Both the position numbers and the translations under genes were made by a program. The notes below the pieces were generated by a model. That model saw nothing but the letters and a program-made list of their open reading frames with translations. It searched no databases and had not been told where the DNA came from. Of a stretch of 33,321 nt of DNA, positions 1-7,716 are shown in pieces. Source of the DNA: Galactobacter sp. (GTDB taxonomy: Bacteria > Actinomycetota > Actinomycetes > Actinomycetales > Micrococcaceae). How positions within the stretch are numbered: position 1 is the stretch's first letter; every line of letters begins with the position of its first letter. Location of the stretch: positions 1-33,321 of the forward strand of contig NZ_JALAGT010000027.1 of the NCBI RefSeq assembly GCF_022712295.1, read 5' to 3'.

Positions 1-1052
1 CCCGAGGCAACCTGGACGCCTTTGCCCGCCGCAGGCTGGTCCCTTCGGTCACCGGCTCCGTCGCCGAGGCCTCCCTGCAGACCACGCTGTTGGGCAACAG
101 CTATGACCTACCCGTCGGATTCGCGCCGGTGGGGTTGACCTCGCTGATGCGCACCGACGCTGAGTCAGCCGGCGCGGCGGCAGCAGCCGCCGCAGGTGTC
201 CCGTTCGCACTGTCCACCATGGGCACCACCAGCATCGAGGACGTCGCCAAGGCCGCACCGACCGGCAGCAAGTGGTTCCAGCTCTACCTGAGCCGCGACC
301 GCTCCACGTCGCTGAACCTGATCGAGCGCGCAGCCAAGGCCGGCTTCGAGGCGTTGGTCCTCACCGTAGACACCCACGTCCCCGGATTCCGACTGCGCGA
401 CGAACGCAACAAGCTCTCCATGCCCCCTCGCCTGACGGCCAGGACCGCCCTGCAGTCCGCCCGGCACCCTTCCTGGTTGAAGGACCTGCTCACGCACGAC
501 GCGCCGGCCATGAAGAACTTCGGCCCGCAGGACGGGGCCATCGCCGAAGTGGTGGGCAGCCTCTTCGACCCGGGTCTGTCCCTGGACGACCTCGCCTGGC
601 TGCGCACCAAGTGGAACGGACCCATCATCGTCAAGGGCGTCCTCTCCCCCGCCGATGCCACCGCCTTCATGGACCACGGTGCAGACGGCATCTGGATCTC
701 CAACCACGGTGGACGCCAACTGGACCGCGCGATCTCCCCGATCGACGTGGTCGGTGGGATCCGCGAGGCGGTGGGCCCCGACACCCCCGTCATCCTGGAC
801 TCCGGCATCCGCTCCGGTGTGGACGTCGTGACGGCCCTCGCCGCCGGAGCCGACTTCGCCTTCATGGGGCGCGCCTACATGTACGGCCTGATGGCCGGCG
901 GGGAGGCCGGTGCCGCCCGCGTGCTGGAGCTCGTGGGACGCGAGGCCCTCAACGCCATGCAGCTACTGGGCGCAACCTCGGTGTCCCAGCTGCGTTCCCG
1001 CGGCGCCGAACTCATCACCGAACTCGCCACACCGGCGACGGCACGTAACTGA
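1..1052 (+). CDS. FMN-dependent alpha-hydroxy-acid oxidase/dehydrogenase (LldD/glycolate oxidase family), 5' partial
   Basis: The reading frame is open from base 3, so the N-terminus lies outside the window; about 349 residues are visible of a family that is usually 350-400. The enzymes oxidise L-2-hydroxyacids (lactate, glycolate, mandelate) to 2-oxoacids through FMN. The FMN/active-site signature SNHGGRQ is intact (His codon 705-707, with the substrate-binding Arg just after). The flavin-binding Lys is in PIIVKGV, and WFQLYLSRDR and LTVDTHVPGFRLRDERN match the family's Gln/Tyr and Asp/Arg active-site strands. A TTG at 90 could be read as a start, but the protein similarity continues upstream (ARRRLVPSVTGSVAEASLQTTLLG), so it is internal. 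The substrate cannot be fixed from sequence. The MHS transporter gene 92 nt downstream on the same strand suggests uptake and oxidation of the same organic acid (inference). Confidence 0.9.
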   Translation, partial: RGNLDAFARRRLVPSVTGSVAEASLQTTLLGNSYDLPVGFAPVGLTSLMRTDAESAGAAAAAAAGVPFALSTMGTTSIEDVAKAAPTGSKWFQLYLSRDRSTSLNLIERAAKAGFEALVLTVDTHVPGFRLRDERNKLSMPPRLTARTALQSARHPSWLKDLLTHDAPAMKNFGPQDGAIAEVVGSLFDPGLSLDDLAWLRTKWNGPIIVKGVLSPADATAFMDHGADGIWISNHGGRQLDRAISPIDVVGGIREAVGPDTPVILDSGIRSGVDVVTALAAGADFAFMGRAYMYGLMAGGEAGAARVLELVGREALNAMQLLGATSVSQLRSRGAELITELATPATARN

Positions 1053-1144
1053 CCTACCGCCGCGCGGCGCGCGCGGCACCACCCCGACACCAGCCGTCGG
1101 GCCTCGAACACCACGCGCATTCAATGACGAAGCAGGAGCGCCCC

Positions 1145-2488
1145 ATGAGCACCACTGACAGCCCGGCACCGGGCTCCCAGACGACCCGCATGCCCAAGGC
1201 GGCGAAGCGGGCCGTCTGGGCCGGATTCTTCGGCACCCTCATCGAGTGGTACGACTACGCGCTCTATGGCGCGGCGGCCGGACTGATCATCGGCCCGCTC
1301 TTCTTCCCCGACGTCATCCCCGCCTCGGCCGCCCTGTTGTCCTTCGCGACCTTCGCGGTGGGTTTCGTGGTGCGTCCGCTCGGCGGGCTGGTGATCTCCC
1401 ACCTGGGCGACCGTGTGGGGCGCAAACCCGCCATGATCCTGACCGTGGTGCTGATGGGCGTGGCCACCGTGGGCATGGGTGCGCTACCCACCGCTGCGAG
1501 CATCGGGCTGGCCGCTCCGATCCTGCTGGTGGTCTTCCGTTTCATTCAGGGCTTCGGGGCCGGCGCCGAGCTGGCCGGCGCGCTGACCCTGGTCTCCGAA
1601 TACACGGACCACAAGCGCCGTGGACTCTACGTGGGCCTCGTGACCTGCGGCGCACCGGGTGGCGCCTTCCTTGCCACGCTCTCCTTCACCTTCGTGTCCA
1701 TGCTGCCCGGTGACGTCCTGCTGGAGTGGGCGTGGCGCATCCCCTTCCTCGTCTCCGCGCTTCTGTTCTTCCTGGCCCTGTGGATCCGCAGGCACCTCGA
1801 GGAGACTCCGGAGTACCGCGACGTGGTGGTGGCCTCACGCGAACGCGATGAGACCCAGCGGGTGCCGCTGGCCGAGCTCTTCCGCCACAGCCCCCGCGAA
1901 CTGGTGGCCGGCTTCTTCAGCGTGGCGGGGCACAACGTCACCAACTATGTGTTGAGCACGTTCTGCCTCAGCTACCTCACCCTCACGGTGGGTATGCCGC
2001 GTATGCAGGCACTGACCGCCGTTCTCATCTCCTCCGGGCTCGGAGCCATGGCGCCCACCCTGGGAGGTCTCGTGGTGGACAGGATCGGGGCCAAGAAGCT
2101 GCTGATCTTCGGCTGCTTCGTCGGCATCGTCATGACGTATCCACTGTTCCTGGCTTTGCAGTCGGGCAACGTGGTTTGGGCCACCTCGGCGATGACCCTG
2201 ATGACGGTGGTGGGCGTGGGCTCCACCGCTGCTTCAACCGGAACCTATCTGACCAACCTCTTCCCCACGCGCTACCGCTTCACCGGTGTGGCCGCTGCCC
2301 GTGAACTCAACGGTGCCATCGTGGCCGGCCCCACGCCCTTGATCGCGACCGCCCTGATCTCAGCGGCCAACGGCGGCATCGGGCTCGTCGTGGCCTTCGT
2401 GATCCTGGCCTGCCTCGCATCCCTGGCCGCCGTCCTGTTCGGCACCAAGACCCTGGGAGACAGGCAGCCCGAAGAGGTTGCCGCCTGA
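1145..2488 (+). CDS. MFS transporter of the metabolite:H+ symporter (MHS) family
   Basis: This is a 447-residue integral membrane protein with about 12 hydrophobic segments. The first helix carries GTLIEWYDYALYG, the hallmark of MHS symporters (ShiA, KgtP, ProP, citrate carriers). The loop after helix 2 carries HLGDRVGRKPAM, the MFS motif A. Such proteins import organic acids or osmolytes with protons; which one is not readable here. ATG 1145 was preferred over the in-frame ATG at 1124 because AGGAG (1134-1138) lies 6 nt upstream of 1145. It follows a hydroxyacid oxidase gene, so a carboxylate such as lactate or glycolate is a reasonable guess. The gene ends 13 nt from the convergent gene at 2502, and no hairpin terminator is visible between them. 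Confidence 0.88.
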   Translation: MSTTDSPAPGSQTTRMPKAAKRAVWAGFFGTLIEWYDYALYGAAAGLIIGPLFFPDVIPASAALLSFATFAVGFVVRPLGGLVISHLGDRVGRKPAMILTVVLMGVATVGMGALPTAASIGLAAPILLVVFRFIQGFGAGAELAGALTLVSEYTDHKRRGLYVGLVTCGAPGGAFLATLSFTFVSMLPGDVLLEWAWRIPFLVSALLFFLALWIRRHLEETPEYRDVVVASRERDETQRVPLAELFRHSPRELVAGFFSVAGHNVTNYVLSTFCLSYLTLTVGMPRMQALTAVLISSGLGAMAPTLGGLVVDRIGAKKLLIFGCFVGIVMTYPLFLALQSGNVVWATSAMTLMTVVGVGSTAASTGTYLTNLFPTRYRFTGVAAARELNGAIVAGPTPLIATALISAANGGIGLVVAFVILACLASLAAVLFGTKTLGDRQPEEVAA

Positions 2489-2501
2489 GGCGTCCCTCGC
2501 C

Positions 2502-3125
2502 TCACTGCGGGAAGCCGTCGTTCAGGAACCGCGCGATCTCCGGCGACACGCCCTCAACCTGACCCAGCACCTCGTCGCGGGAGACGCGCCAGGAGACCGG
2601 GCCGTTCCAATCGCTGCGGACCAGCGCGTCCTCTGCCACCCAGTGCCGTCCGACCACCACGTCCTCCTGGAGTACCTCAAGACGCTCGGCTTCCACCTGG
2701 CGGCCGTCCACGTGGATCACGTCGGTGTCCGCGACGACGATCCGAGCCGGTCGCGACATCGTCGGGTCGGAATCCTGAAGCCGCACGTAGGTCTGCGTAG
2801 CCTCCCCGTACGATGCACCGGCCTCACGTTGACTGATCACGTCCAGCAGGAGCATGTACTCGCCGTAGCTTGGCAGGCTGTTCAGCGGCAGCCCGGCGGC
2901 GATCCGATCACAGTCCACGTCCACCCCTCCGGGATCCTGACGGAAGCGATAGCGCTGCCACCCTTCGCCGTCCGGCTGGAACCGGATCACCGACTGGGCC
3001 AGGTAGTTGGGCTGCTCCGGGTCCGTGCGGAAGCCGATTCGGGTGGTGAGCGTTGAGTCCACGAACTCACGCCACAGACCGCCCACGCGGTTCCCGTTGA
3101 TGGCGACGATCTCCCAGCGTTGCAT
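2502..3125 (-). CDS. hypothetical protein, 207 aa
   Basis: I do not recognise this family. The product is a soluble-looking protein of 207 residues with no signal peptide or membrane segment, rich in Asp, Glu, Arg, Val and aromatic residues. It has one cysteine (about residue 72) and a run of alternating hydrophobic and charged strands, which suggests an all-beta or alpha/beta fold. Motif-like stretches are RWEIVAINGNRV at the N-terminus and HWVAEDALVRSDWNGPVSW near the C-terminus. It is supported as a real gene by its acidic, non-repetitive composition and by the lack of an equally plausible overlapping frame. It is divergent from ilvD. There is no ribosome binding site before the ATG; instead TAGTCT sits 6 nt upstream, as in leaderless actinobacterial genes. 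Confidence 0.72.
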   Translation of the reverse strand: MQRWEIVAINGNRVGGLWREFVDSTLTTRIGFRTDPEQPNYLAQSVIRFQPDGEGWQRYRFRQDPGGVDVDCDRIAAGLPLNSLPSYGEYMLLLDVISQREAGASYGEATQTYVRLQDSDPTMSRPARIVVADTDVIHVDGRQVEAERLEVLQEDVVVGRHWVAEDALVRSDWNGPVSWRVSRDEVLGQVEGVSPEIARFLNDGFPQ

Positions 3126-3131
3126 CGATCG

Positions 3132-3137
3132 AGACTA
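3132..3137 (-). promoter_or_regulatory. candidate -10 element (TAGTCT) for a leaderless transcript
   Basis: Read on the minus strand, TAGTCT fits the actinobacterial -10 consensus TANNNT. It ends 6 nt before the ATG of the 207-residue hypothetical gene, which would put transcription start at the initiation codon. No -35 box is obvious. Confidence 0.4.
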
Positions 3138-3192
3138 CGCCGACCGCGCGTGGGCGACCAGCCCTCGTGCGGACCGTCGGAACGCGCCCTCA

Positions 3193-3221
3193 CAGACACC
3201 TAGCACTGTCACTACTAGTAT
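3193..3221 (+). promoter_or_regulatory. candidate ilvD promoter
   Basis: CAGACA (3193-3198, matching the last four bases of TTGACA) and TAGTAT (3216-3221) are separated by 17 nt. A start near 3228 would give a leader of roughly 50 nt before ilvD. The -10 overlaps the first copy of the CACTACTAGTA repeat. Confidence 0.45.
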
Positions 3222-3265
3222 CAGCGCCGTCCGGGTTGCGGCTTGGTCCCCGACCACTACTAGTA
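3210..3265 (+). repeat. direct repeat CACTACTAGTA x2 upstream of ilvD
   Basis: An exact 11-mer occurs at 3210-3220 and 3255-3265, 45 nt apart start to start. Each copy contains the palindrome ACTAGT, a markedly AT-rich motif for this genome. One copy overlaps the candidate -10 box and the other lies just before the start codons, so they may be paired operator sites. Confidence 0.6.
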
Positions 3266-3279
3266 CCAGAATGATTGCC

Positions 3280-5163
3280 ATGCCGATGCTTCGTTCACGC
3301 ACAGTCACCCATGGCCGCAATATGGCGGGCGCCCGCGCACTCATGCGCGCCTCCGGCGTCGCCAACTCAGACATCGGGAAGCCGATCGTCGCCATCGCGA
3401 ACTCCTTCACCGAGTTCGTCCCCGGCCACACTCACCTGGCCCCGGTAGGCCGCATCGTCTCCGAGGCCGTCCTGGCCGCAGGCGCCGTGCCGCGCGAATT
3501 CAACACCATCGCGGTGGACGACGGCATCGCGATGGGCCACTCCGGCATGCTCTACTCCCTGCCCTCCCGCGACCTGATCGCGGACTCGGTGGAGTACATG
3601 GTCAATGCCCACTGCGCCGATGCCCTGGTCTGCATCTCCAATTGCGACAAGATCACCCCGGGCATGCTGCTGGCAGCCATGCGCCTGAACATCCCCACCA
3701 TCTTCGTCTCCGGCGGACCCATGGAGGCCGGACGGGCCACCTTGACGGACGGATCGATCAAGACCCTGGACCTCATCGACGCGATCTCCCAGTCCGCCGA
3801 CGAGAACGTCTCCGACGAGGACATCGACCTGATCGAGAACGCCGCTTGCCCCACCTGCGGCTCCTGCTCCGGCATGTTCACCGCCAACTCCATGAACTGC
3901 CTCACCGAGGCCATCGGCCTGGCGCTGCCCGGCAACGGTTCCACCCTCGCCACGCACACCAAGCGCAAGGCACTCTACGAGCGTGCCGGTGAGACCATCG
4001 TCGAGCTGGCCCACCGTTACTACGCCGAAGACGACGAGTCTGTGCTTCCGCGCGCAATCGCGACCGAGGAGGCCTTCGACAACGCGATGGCCCTCGACAT
4101 CGCCATGGGCGGGTCCACGAACACGATCCTGCACCTGCTCGCTGCCGCCCAGGAGGGCGGCGTGAACTACGGTCTCAACGAGATCGATCAGAAGTCCCGC
4201 AACGTCCCCTGCCTGGCCAAGGTGGCCCCCAACGTGGCCTACGGCAAGACCTATTACATGGAGGATGTCCACCGTGCAGGCGGCATCCCGGCACTGCTGG
4301 GCGAGCTCAACCGCGGCGGACTGCTGCACAAGAACGTGCATTCCGTGCATTCTCCGGACCTGCAGACCTTCCTTGACGACTGGGACATCCGAGGCGGCAA
4401 GGCCACTCAGGAGGCCCAGGACCTGTGGCACGCTGCCCCCGGCGGAAAGCGTTCTTCCACGGCCTTCTCCCAGTCCAACGAGTGGACCGAGCTTGACACC
4501 GATGCGACTCAGGGTTGCATCCACGATGTGGAGCACGCCTACTCCAAGGACGGTGGCTTGGGCGTGCTGCGCGGCAACATCGCCCTGGACGGCGCCGTGG
4601 TGAAGACCGCAGGAGTGGACGAGTCCATCTGGACGTTCCAGGGCCCTGCCGTGGTCTGCGAGTCCCAGGACGAGGCCGTCGAGAAGATCCTGAACAAGAC
4701 CGTGAAGGAGGGCGACGTGGTGGTCATCCGCTACGAGGGCCCCAAGGGCGGTCCGGGCATGCAGGAAATGCTCTACCCCACCTCCTTCCTCAAGGGTCGT
4801 GGCCTCGGCAAGAAGTGCGCGCTGATCACGGACGGCCGCTTCTCCGGCGGCACCTCCGGCCTGTCGATCGGGCACATGTCTCCCGAGGCAGCCGGCGGCG
4901 GAGCCATCGCCCTGATCGAGGACGGGGACCAGATCCGCATCGATATCCCGAGCCGTTCCCTGGACCTGTTGGTCTCCGACGAGGAGCTGGCCGAGCGTCG
5001 CGCCAAGCTGGAGGCCACCACCGGCTACCGTCCGGCCGAGCGTGTCCGCAACGTTTCAGCGGCCCTGCGCGCCTACGCTGCCATGGCCACGAGCGCGGAC
5101 AAGGGCGCCGTGCGCGACGTCGACTCCATCGCGGGACCGGTCGCCGCACCCCAGAACGCCTGA
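3280..5163 (+). CDS. ilvD: dihydroxy-acid dehydratase
   Basis: This enzyme dehydrates 2,3-dihydroxy-isovalerate and -methylvalerate to the 2-oxoacids that precede valine, leucine and isoleucine. The sequence is close to the E. coli-type enzyme: THGRNMAGARALMRA, NSFTEFVPGH, FNTIAVDDGIAMGH, then SNCDKITPGM with Cys122 of the Fe-S site, and CPTCGSCSGMFTANSMNC (residues 190-207) with further cluster cysteines. RFSGGTSGLSIGHMSPEAA near the C-terminus is also diagnostic. With ATG 3280 the protein has 627 residues and starts MPMLRSRTVTHG, aligning with E. coli MPKYRSATTTHG. In-frame ATGs at 3271 and 3286 are alternatives, and none has a good ribosome binding site. The frame is open back to 3007, but that stretch crosses the promoter region and overlaps the divergent gene. 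No ilv partner genes are adjacent. Confidence 0.96.
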   Translation: MPMLRSRTVTHGRNMAGARALMRASGVANSDIGKPIVAIANSFTEFVPGHTHLAPVGRIVSEAVLAAGAVPREFNTIAVDDGIAMGHSGMLYSLPSRDLIADSVEYMVNAHCADALVCISNCDKITPGMLLAAMRLNIPTIFVSGGPMEAGRATLTDGSIKTLDLIDAISQSADENVSDEDIDLIENAACPTCGSCSGMFTANSMNCLTEAIGLALPGNGSTLATHTKRKALYERAGETIVELAHRYYAEDDESVLPRAIATEEAFDNAMALDIAMGGSTNTILHLLAAAQEGGVNYGLNEIDQKSRNVPCLAKVAPNVAYGKTYYMEDVHRAGGIPALLGELNRGGLLHKNVHSVHSPDLQTFLDDWDIRGGKATQEAQDLWHAAPGGKRSSTAFSQSNEWTELDTDATQGCIHDVEHAYSKDGGLGVLRGNIALDGAVVKTAGVDESIWTFQGPAVVCESQDEAVEKILNKTVKEGDVVVIRYEGPKGGPGMQEMLYPTSFLKGRGLGKKCALITDGRFSGGTSGLSIGHMSPEAAGGGAIALIEDGDQIRIDIPSRSLDLLVSDEELAERRAKLEATTGYRPAERVRNVSAALRAYAAMATSADKGAVRDVDSIAGPVAAPQNA

Positions 5164-5176
5164 TCACACGCCTTTC

Positions 5177-5192
5177 GGCGCCCTTGGGCGCC
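5177..5192 (+). repeat. small perfect hairpin after ilvD
   Basis: GGCGCCC-TT-GGGCGCC is a 7-bp perfect inverted repeat just after the ilvD stop and before the larger terminator hairpin. It may act as a processing or pause hairpin; no role is demonstrated. Confidence 0.5.
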
Positions 5193-5204
5193 GCCTCTGC
5201 CCGC

Positions 5205-5244
5205 CGTCGTGGGGCGACTTGTAAACGCAGGTCGCCCCACGACG
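5205..5244 (+). terminator. ilvD terminator hairpin
   Basis: There is a perfect 14-bp stem (CGTCGTGGGGCGAC, 5205-5218, paired with 5231-5244) with a 12-nt loop. It has only TT and no real U tract after it, as is common for terminators in high-GC actinobacteria. Confidence 0.7.
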
Positions 5245-5327
5245 TTCGGCATTGGTCATGGATTACGCCGTACGCGCAGCAACTATGAAAGATTTCGCAA
5301 CAGCGACGTGTCGCATCCGTGCACGCG

Positions 5328-5333
5328 TAGGGT
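5328..5333 (+). promoter_or_regulatory. candidate -10 element (TAGGGT) for a leaderless transcript
   Basis: TAGGGT fits TANNNT and ends 7 nt before ATG 5341. No ribosome binding site precedes that ATG, so transcription probably begins at or next to the start codon. The -35 region is not recognisable. Confidence 0.45.
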
Positions 5334-5340
5334 AGACGAC

Positions 5341-5811
5341 ATGGATTCGCAGACTCAGACCCCGGACGTCGCTCTGAAGGAGCTCCTGCACCGGGCCTTC
5401 GACGAGCAGATCCCCAACTATGGCGGCTACAACCTCGTCTTCGCTTCGGGAGGGGCGGGTGCGGGCGGCAGCTATGTGGTCGGTTTCCGCGCGCAACCAT
5501 TGGAACTCGTGGTGGCGCCGGTGGATCCGCGCAGCTACGAGGCCCTGGAGCCGGCCACCAGCGTGGACCTCACCAACCTGTCCCACCTGGCTCAGCTCCG
5601 CGATGCCGGGTACGAGGTGGCCATGTCCACCGGCCGCATGTTCCGCATCGATGTGGCCCCCGTTCCCGTGCTGCACCTGGACGATGCAGACGGTAGGCAC
5701 ACCGTGGAGTTGGAACAGATCGACGACTGCGCGGAATTCCATGACTTCATGGAGGCGTTCATGGACACCCTGGATTCCATCGACGCCGCCGGCCAGGAGG
5801 CAGAGGCCTGA
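5341..5811 (+). CDS. hypothetical acidic protein, 156 aa
   Basis: I do not recognise a named family. The product is a soluble, strongly acidic protein. Its N-terminal half has LHRAFDEQIPNYGGYNLVFASGG followed by short beta-strand-like segments (YVVGFR, LELVVAPV, VPVLHLDDA). Its C-terminus is an acidic helix (EFHDFMEAFMDTLDSID). There is no signal peptide, membrane helix or cysteine cluster; the only cysteine is near residue 131. The frame is open further upstream (to 5209), but that would run through the ilvD terminator, so ATG 5341, directly behind the TAGGGT element, is the better start. It lies between ilvD and a tRNA-Lys gene, and the neighbours give no hint of function. Confidence 0.7.
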   Translation: MDSQTQTPDVALKELLHRAFDEQIPNYGGYNLVFASGGAGAGGSYVVGFRAQPLELVVAPVDPRSYEALEPATSVDLTNLSHLAQLRDAGYEVAMSTGRMFRIDVAPVPVLHLDDADGRHTVELEQIDDCAEFHDFMEAFMDTLDSIDAAGQEAEA

Positions 5812-5896
5812 CCGAGCAGAGTTTTTCGTGGAGTGAGGCCAAGCACACCGGGCTCACTTCCCCGGTAATCCGCGGTTGTCGAGAGTTTAGCCCGAT

Positions 5897-5925
5897 TTGC
5901 TTGATGTGGGTGGCCCGAGTAAAGT
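5897..5925 (+). promoter_or_regulatory. candidate promoter of the first tRNA-Lys
   Basis: TTGCTT (5897-5902) and TAAAGT (5920-5925) are 17 nt apart. A start near 5932 would give a leader of about 40 nt before the tRNA. The -35 box matches the consensus in only three positions, so this is moderate evidence. Confidence 0.4.
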
Positions 5926-5973
5926 TGATCCAGTCGTGCGAGGCCGGGGAAACCTGGAGAACGGCGACGGTAC

Positions 5974-6049
5974 GCGCCTCTAGCTCAATTGGCAGAGCAA
6001 TTGACTCTTAATCAATGGGTTCCGGGTTCAAGTCCCGGGGGGCGCACCA
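5974..6049 (+). tRNA. tRNA-Lys (anticodon CTT), copy 1
   Basis: A 76-nt cloverleaf. The acceptor GCGCCTC pairs with GGGGCGC (one G-U). The anticodon arm is ATTGA-CTCTTAA-TCAAT with anticodon CTT, and the T arm is CCGGG-TTCAAGT-CCCGG. The discriminator is A and the CCA is encoded. It decodes AAG, the preferred lysine codon in GC-rich genomes. An identical copy lies at 7863-7938. Confidence 0.97.
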
Positions 6050-6057
6050 AAGAAAGC

Positions 6058-6087
6058 AAAGGGCCGGTCCGACTGGACCGGCCCTTT
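6058..6087. terminator. hairpin terminator between tRNA-Lys copy 1 and the cytochrome b gene
   Basis: A perfect 13-bp stem AAAGGGCCGGTCC / GGACCGGCCCTTT with a GACT loop. Both flanks end in an A/T run (AAA in, TTT out), so it can serve the tRNA on the plus strand and the convergent cytochrome b gene on the minus strand. Confidence 0.85.
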
Positions 6088-6143
6088 CGCTTACGCGGGC
6101 GCCTATCCGGGAGCGACGCTGCCCGACGCCGCGGCGGCGGGCC

Positions 6144-7709
6144 CTACCGCGAGGAGACGTCGCCGAAGACGCGGGCCACAGGCGCCACGAAGGCAGGGCG
6201 AGCCAAGGCCCAGCCCGCGGCCATCACCACGAGGGCCACCACGAACGTGATGAAGCCGGCCCAGCCGCCGGCATCGGTCGCCGCGAAGACATGATTCAGG
6301 TTCCGCTTCATCCCGGTGGAGAGCACCAACCCCACGTGCACCACCACGAATCCCACGAAGTAGATCATCACCGGGAAGTGAACGCGCCTGGCCAGCTGCA
6401 TCGGGATCACCCGGTCCAGGGAGTGTGGCCACACCGTGGACATCCGCCAACCAGACAGGGCGGCCAGCGGCGCGGCGATGAACACCGTGGCGAAGTAGGT
6501 CAGTTGCTGCAACCCGTTGTAGGCCACCCACCCGTTCTCCGTTGGCCAGTCCAGGCTCAGATACTGCACTCCGGCGGAGAGCGCGTTCGGGACGACGGCC
6601 CACTCGGTGGGAACCAGCCGCAGCCAGTGGCCGCTGACGAAGAGGAAGATCAGGAAAACTACTCCGTTGAGCAGCCACAGCAGGTCGATCGTCTGGTGCA
6701 GCCAGACCGTCAGACTGACCTTCCTGCCGCTCCTGCGTGACGTCCAGGTGGCGGGTGGCCTGGTCTCCCGCCTCACCCGCAGGCCGGTGGCGATGATCAG
6801 CACCATGAAGAAGGCGTTGAGGAAGTGCTGCCAGCCGAGCCATCCCGGTAGCCCCACCGGGGTGTGCTCCGGCTGGGGCGCCGCCCCCGGGTAGCGATGA
6901 ACAAAGTCTTGGACGGGGGCCAGGGTCATCAGCAGACTCGCGGCAGCAACGGCCACCGCCACCACGATGACCGCGCCGACGAGCCATCCCGCCACCTTGG
7001 ACGCAGCCGAACGCTGCGCCCGTGCGTGCGGCTTCTCAGCCGACGCCTCCGGAACCTCGTCCGGCGCCTGAACCCGGTCCGGCGCCTGAACCCGTTCCGG
7101 CGACGCGGACACCCGATCCTGCGGTTCGGGAACGGACACAACGCCCGACGGCGTGGCCCCCTTCTCGACCGGCGGCGCCTCCACGCTCGGAACTTCGGGC
7201 CTGCCGACACCGTCGTTGAAGTCATTGCTGCCGGCGCCGGCCTCCGCCACCGACTCCTCGGTTTCCTCGGCCGCTCCTGCATCCCCCAACGTGGGGATCT
7301 CCACCTTCTTGGCGGCCATGATGTCCTTGAGCCCCGGATTCCTGGCCTCCGGCACCTCGCCCTCATAGATCAGGGCCGCACCGGACGGTTCCATGGTGGA
7401 CGTGGCGGCTGCGGCGGCAGCCGGACCCACGTCGTCGGGCAAAGAAACCGTCCCGGCGACGGCGTAGCCGTCCGGGAGGTGGTCTGGAGAACCGGCGAGA
7501 ACCACGTCGCTGCCCAGGAGCTCCCGATGCAATTGCGTTTCGGGTGGCGCCAAGGCCGCTTCGCCGGCTCCGAGCGCAAGGCACTTGCGCAGAACCGCCT
7601 CGTCTGGCCCCACCACCCGAATCGATGGGCTCGCGGAAGCCAATGTATCGACGAGGCGAGGCAGGAGGTCGGCAGGGCCAAGCAGCGTGATTCGGGTGGA
7701 AGTGGTCAT
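6144..7709 (-). CDS. EtfB-like / linker / cytochrome b561-like membrane fusion protein
   Basis: A 521-residue protein with three parts. Residues 1 to about 145 resemble a shortened electron-transfer flavoprotein beta subunit: EAVLRKCLALGAGEAALA (37-54) matches the EtfB element typified by EALRKALAMGADRAV, and ARNPGLKDIMAAKKVEIP (122-139) matches the EtfB partner-recognition segment typified by PRYPSLKGIMAAKKKP. Residues about 146-235 are a Pro/Glu/Ala-rich linker holding a small tandem repeat. Residues about 238-506 contain six likely membrane helices. Candidate haem ligands are H295 (WQHFLNAFF), H338 (WLHQT), H361 (SGHW), H444 and H458, as in cytochrome b561/b6-type electron carriers. EtfB is normally about 250 residues, and parts of its nucleotide-binding core are missing here. 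The likely role is membrane electron transfer, perhaps linking a flavoprotein to the quinone pool (inference). It is leaderless-looking (TAGGCT 7 nt before ATG) and stands alone between two tRNA-Lys genes. Confidence 0.82.
   Translation of the reverse strand: MTTSTRITLLGPADLLPRLVDTLASASPSIRVVGPDEAVLRKCLALGAGEAALAPPETQLHRELLGSDVVLAGSPDHLPDGYAVAGTVSLPDDVGPAAAAAATSTMEPSGAALIYEGEVPEARNPGLKDIMAAKKVEIPTLGDAGAAEETEESVAEAGAGSNDFNDGVGRPEVPSVEAPPVEKGATPSGVVSVPEPQDRVSASPERVQAPDRVQAPDEVPEASAEKPHARAQRSAASKVAGWLVGAVIVVAVAVAAASLLMTLAPVQDFVHRYPGAAPQPEHTPVGLPGWLGWQHFLNAFFMVLIIATGLRVRRETRPPATWTSRRSGRKVSLTVWLHQTIDLLWLLNGVVFLIFLFVSGHWLRLVPTEWAVVPNALSAGVQYLSLDWPTENGWVAYNGLQQLTYFATVFIAAPLAALSGWRMSTVWPHSLDRVIPMQLARRVHFPVMIYFVGFVVVHVGLVLSTGMKRNLNHVFAATDAGGWAGFITFVVALVVMAAGWALARPAFVAPVARVFGDVSSR
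7059..7094 (-). repeat. 18-bp tandem repeat x2 in the linker of the EtfB-like/cytochrome b gene
   Basis: Two perfect 18-nt units lie head to tail (7059-7076 and 7077-7094). They keep frame and encode the RVQAPD/DRVQAP repeat in the disordered linker. Slippage here would change linker length by six residues without breaking the gene. Confidence 0.8.
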
Positions 7710-7716
7710 CGCGCCA

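Noticed and set aside
1058..1076. Alternating CG run as a Z-DNA or regulatory element
   Set aside because: It is short, such runs are expected by chance at this GC content, and no dyad or promoter coincides with it.
3007..3279. N-terminal extension of ilvD by about 90 residues
   Set aside because: It overlaps the divergent hypothetical gene, its promoter and the ilvD promoter, and the DHAD family begins at MPMLRSRTVTHG.
3367..4875. A 500-residue open frame on the minus strand opposite ilvD
   Set aside because: It is rich in Gly, His, Val and Leu with no family resemblance, and it mirrors the GC-biased third positions of the clearly real ilvD gene.
7059..7094. A short tandem repeat as the start of a CRISPR array
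   Set aside because: Only two 18-nt units with no spacers, in frame inside a coding sequence.
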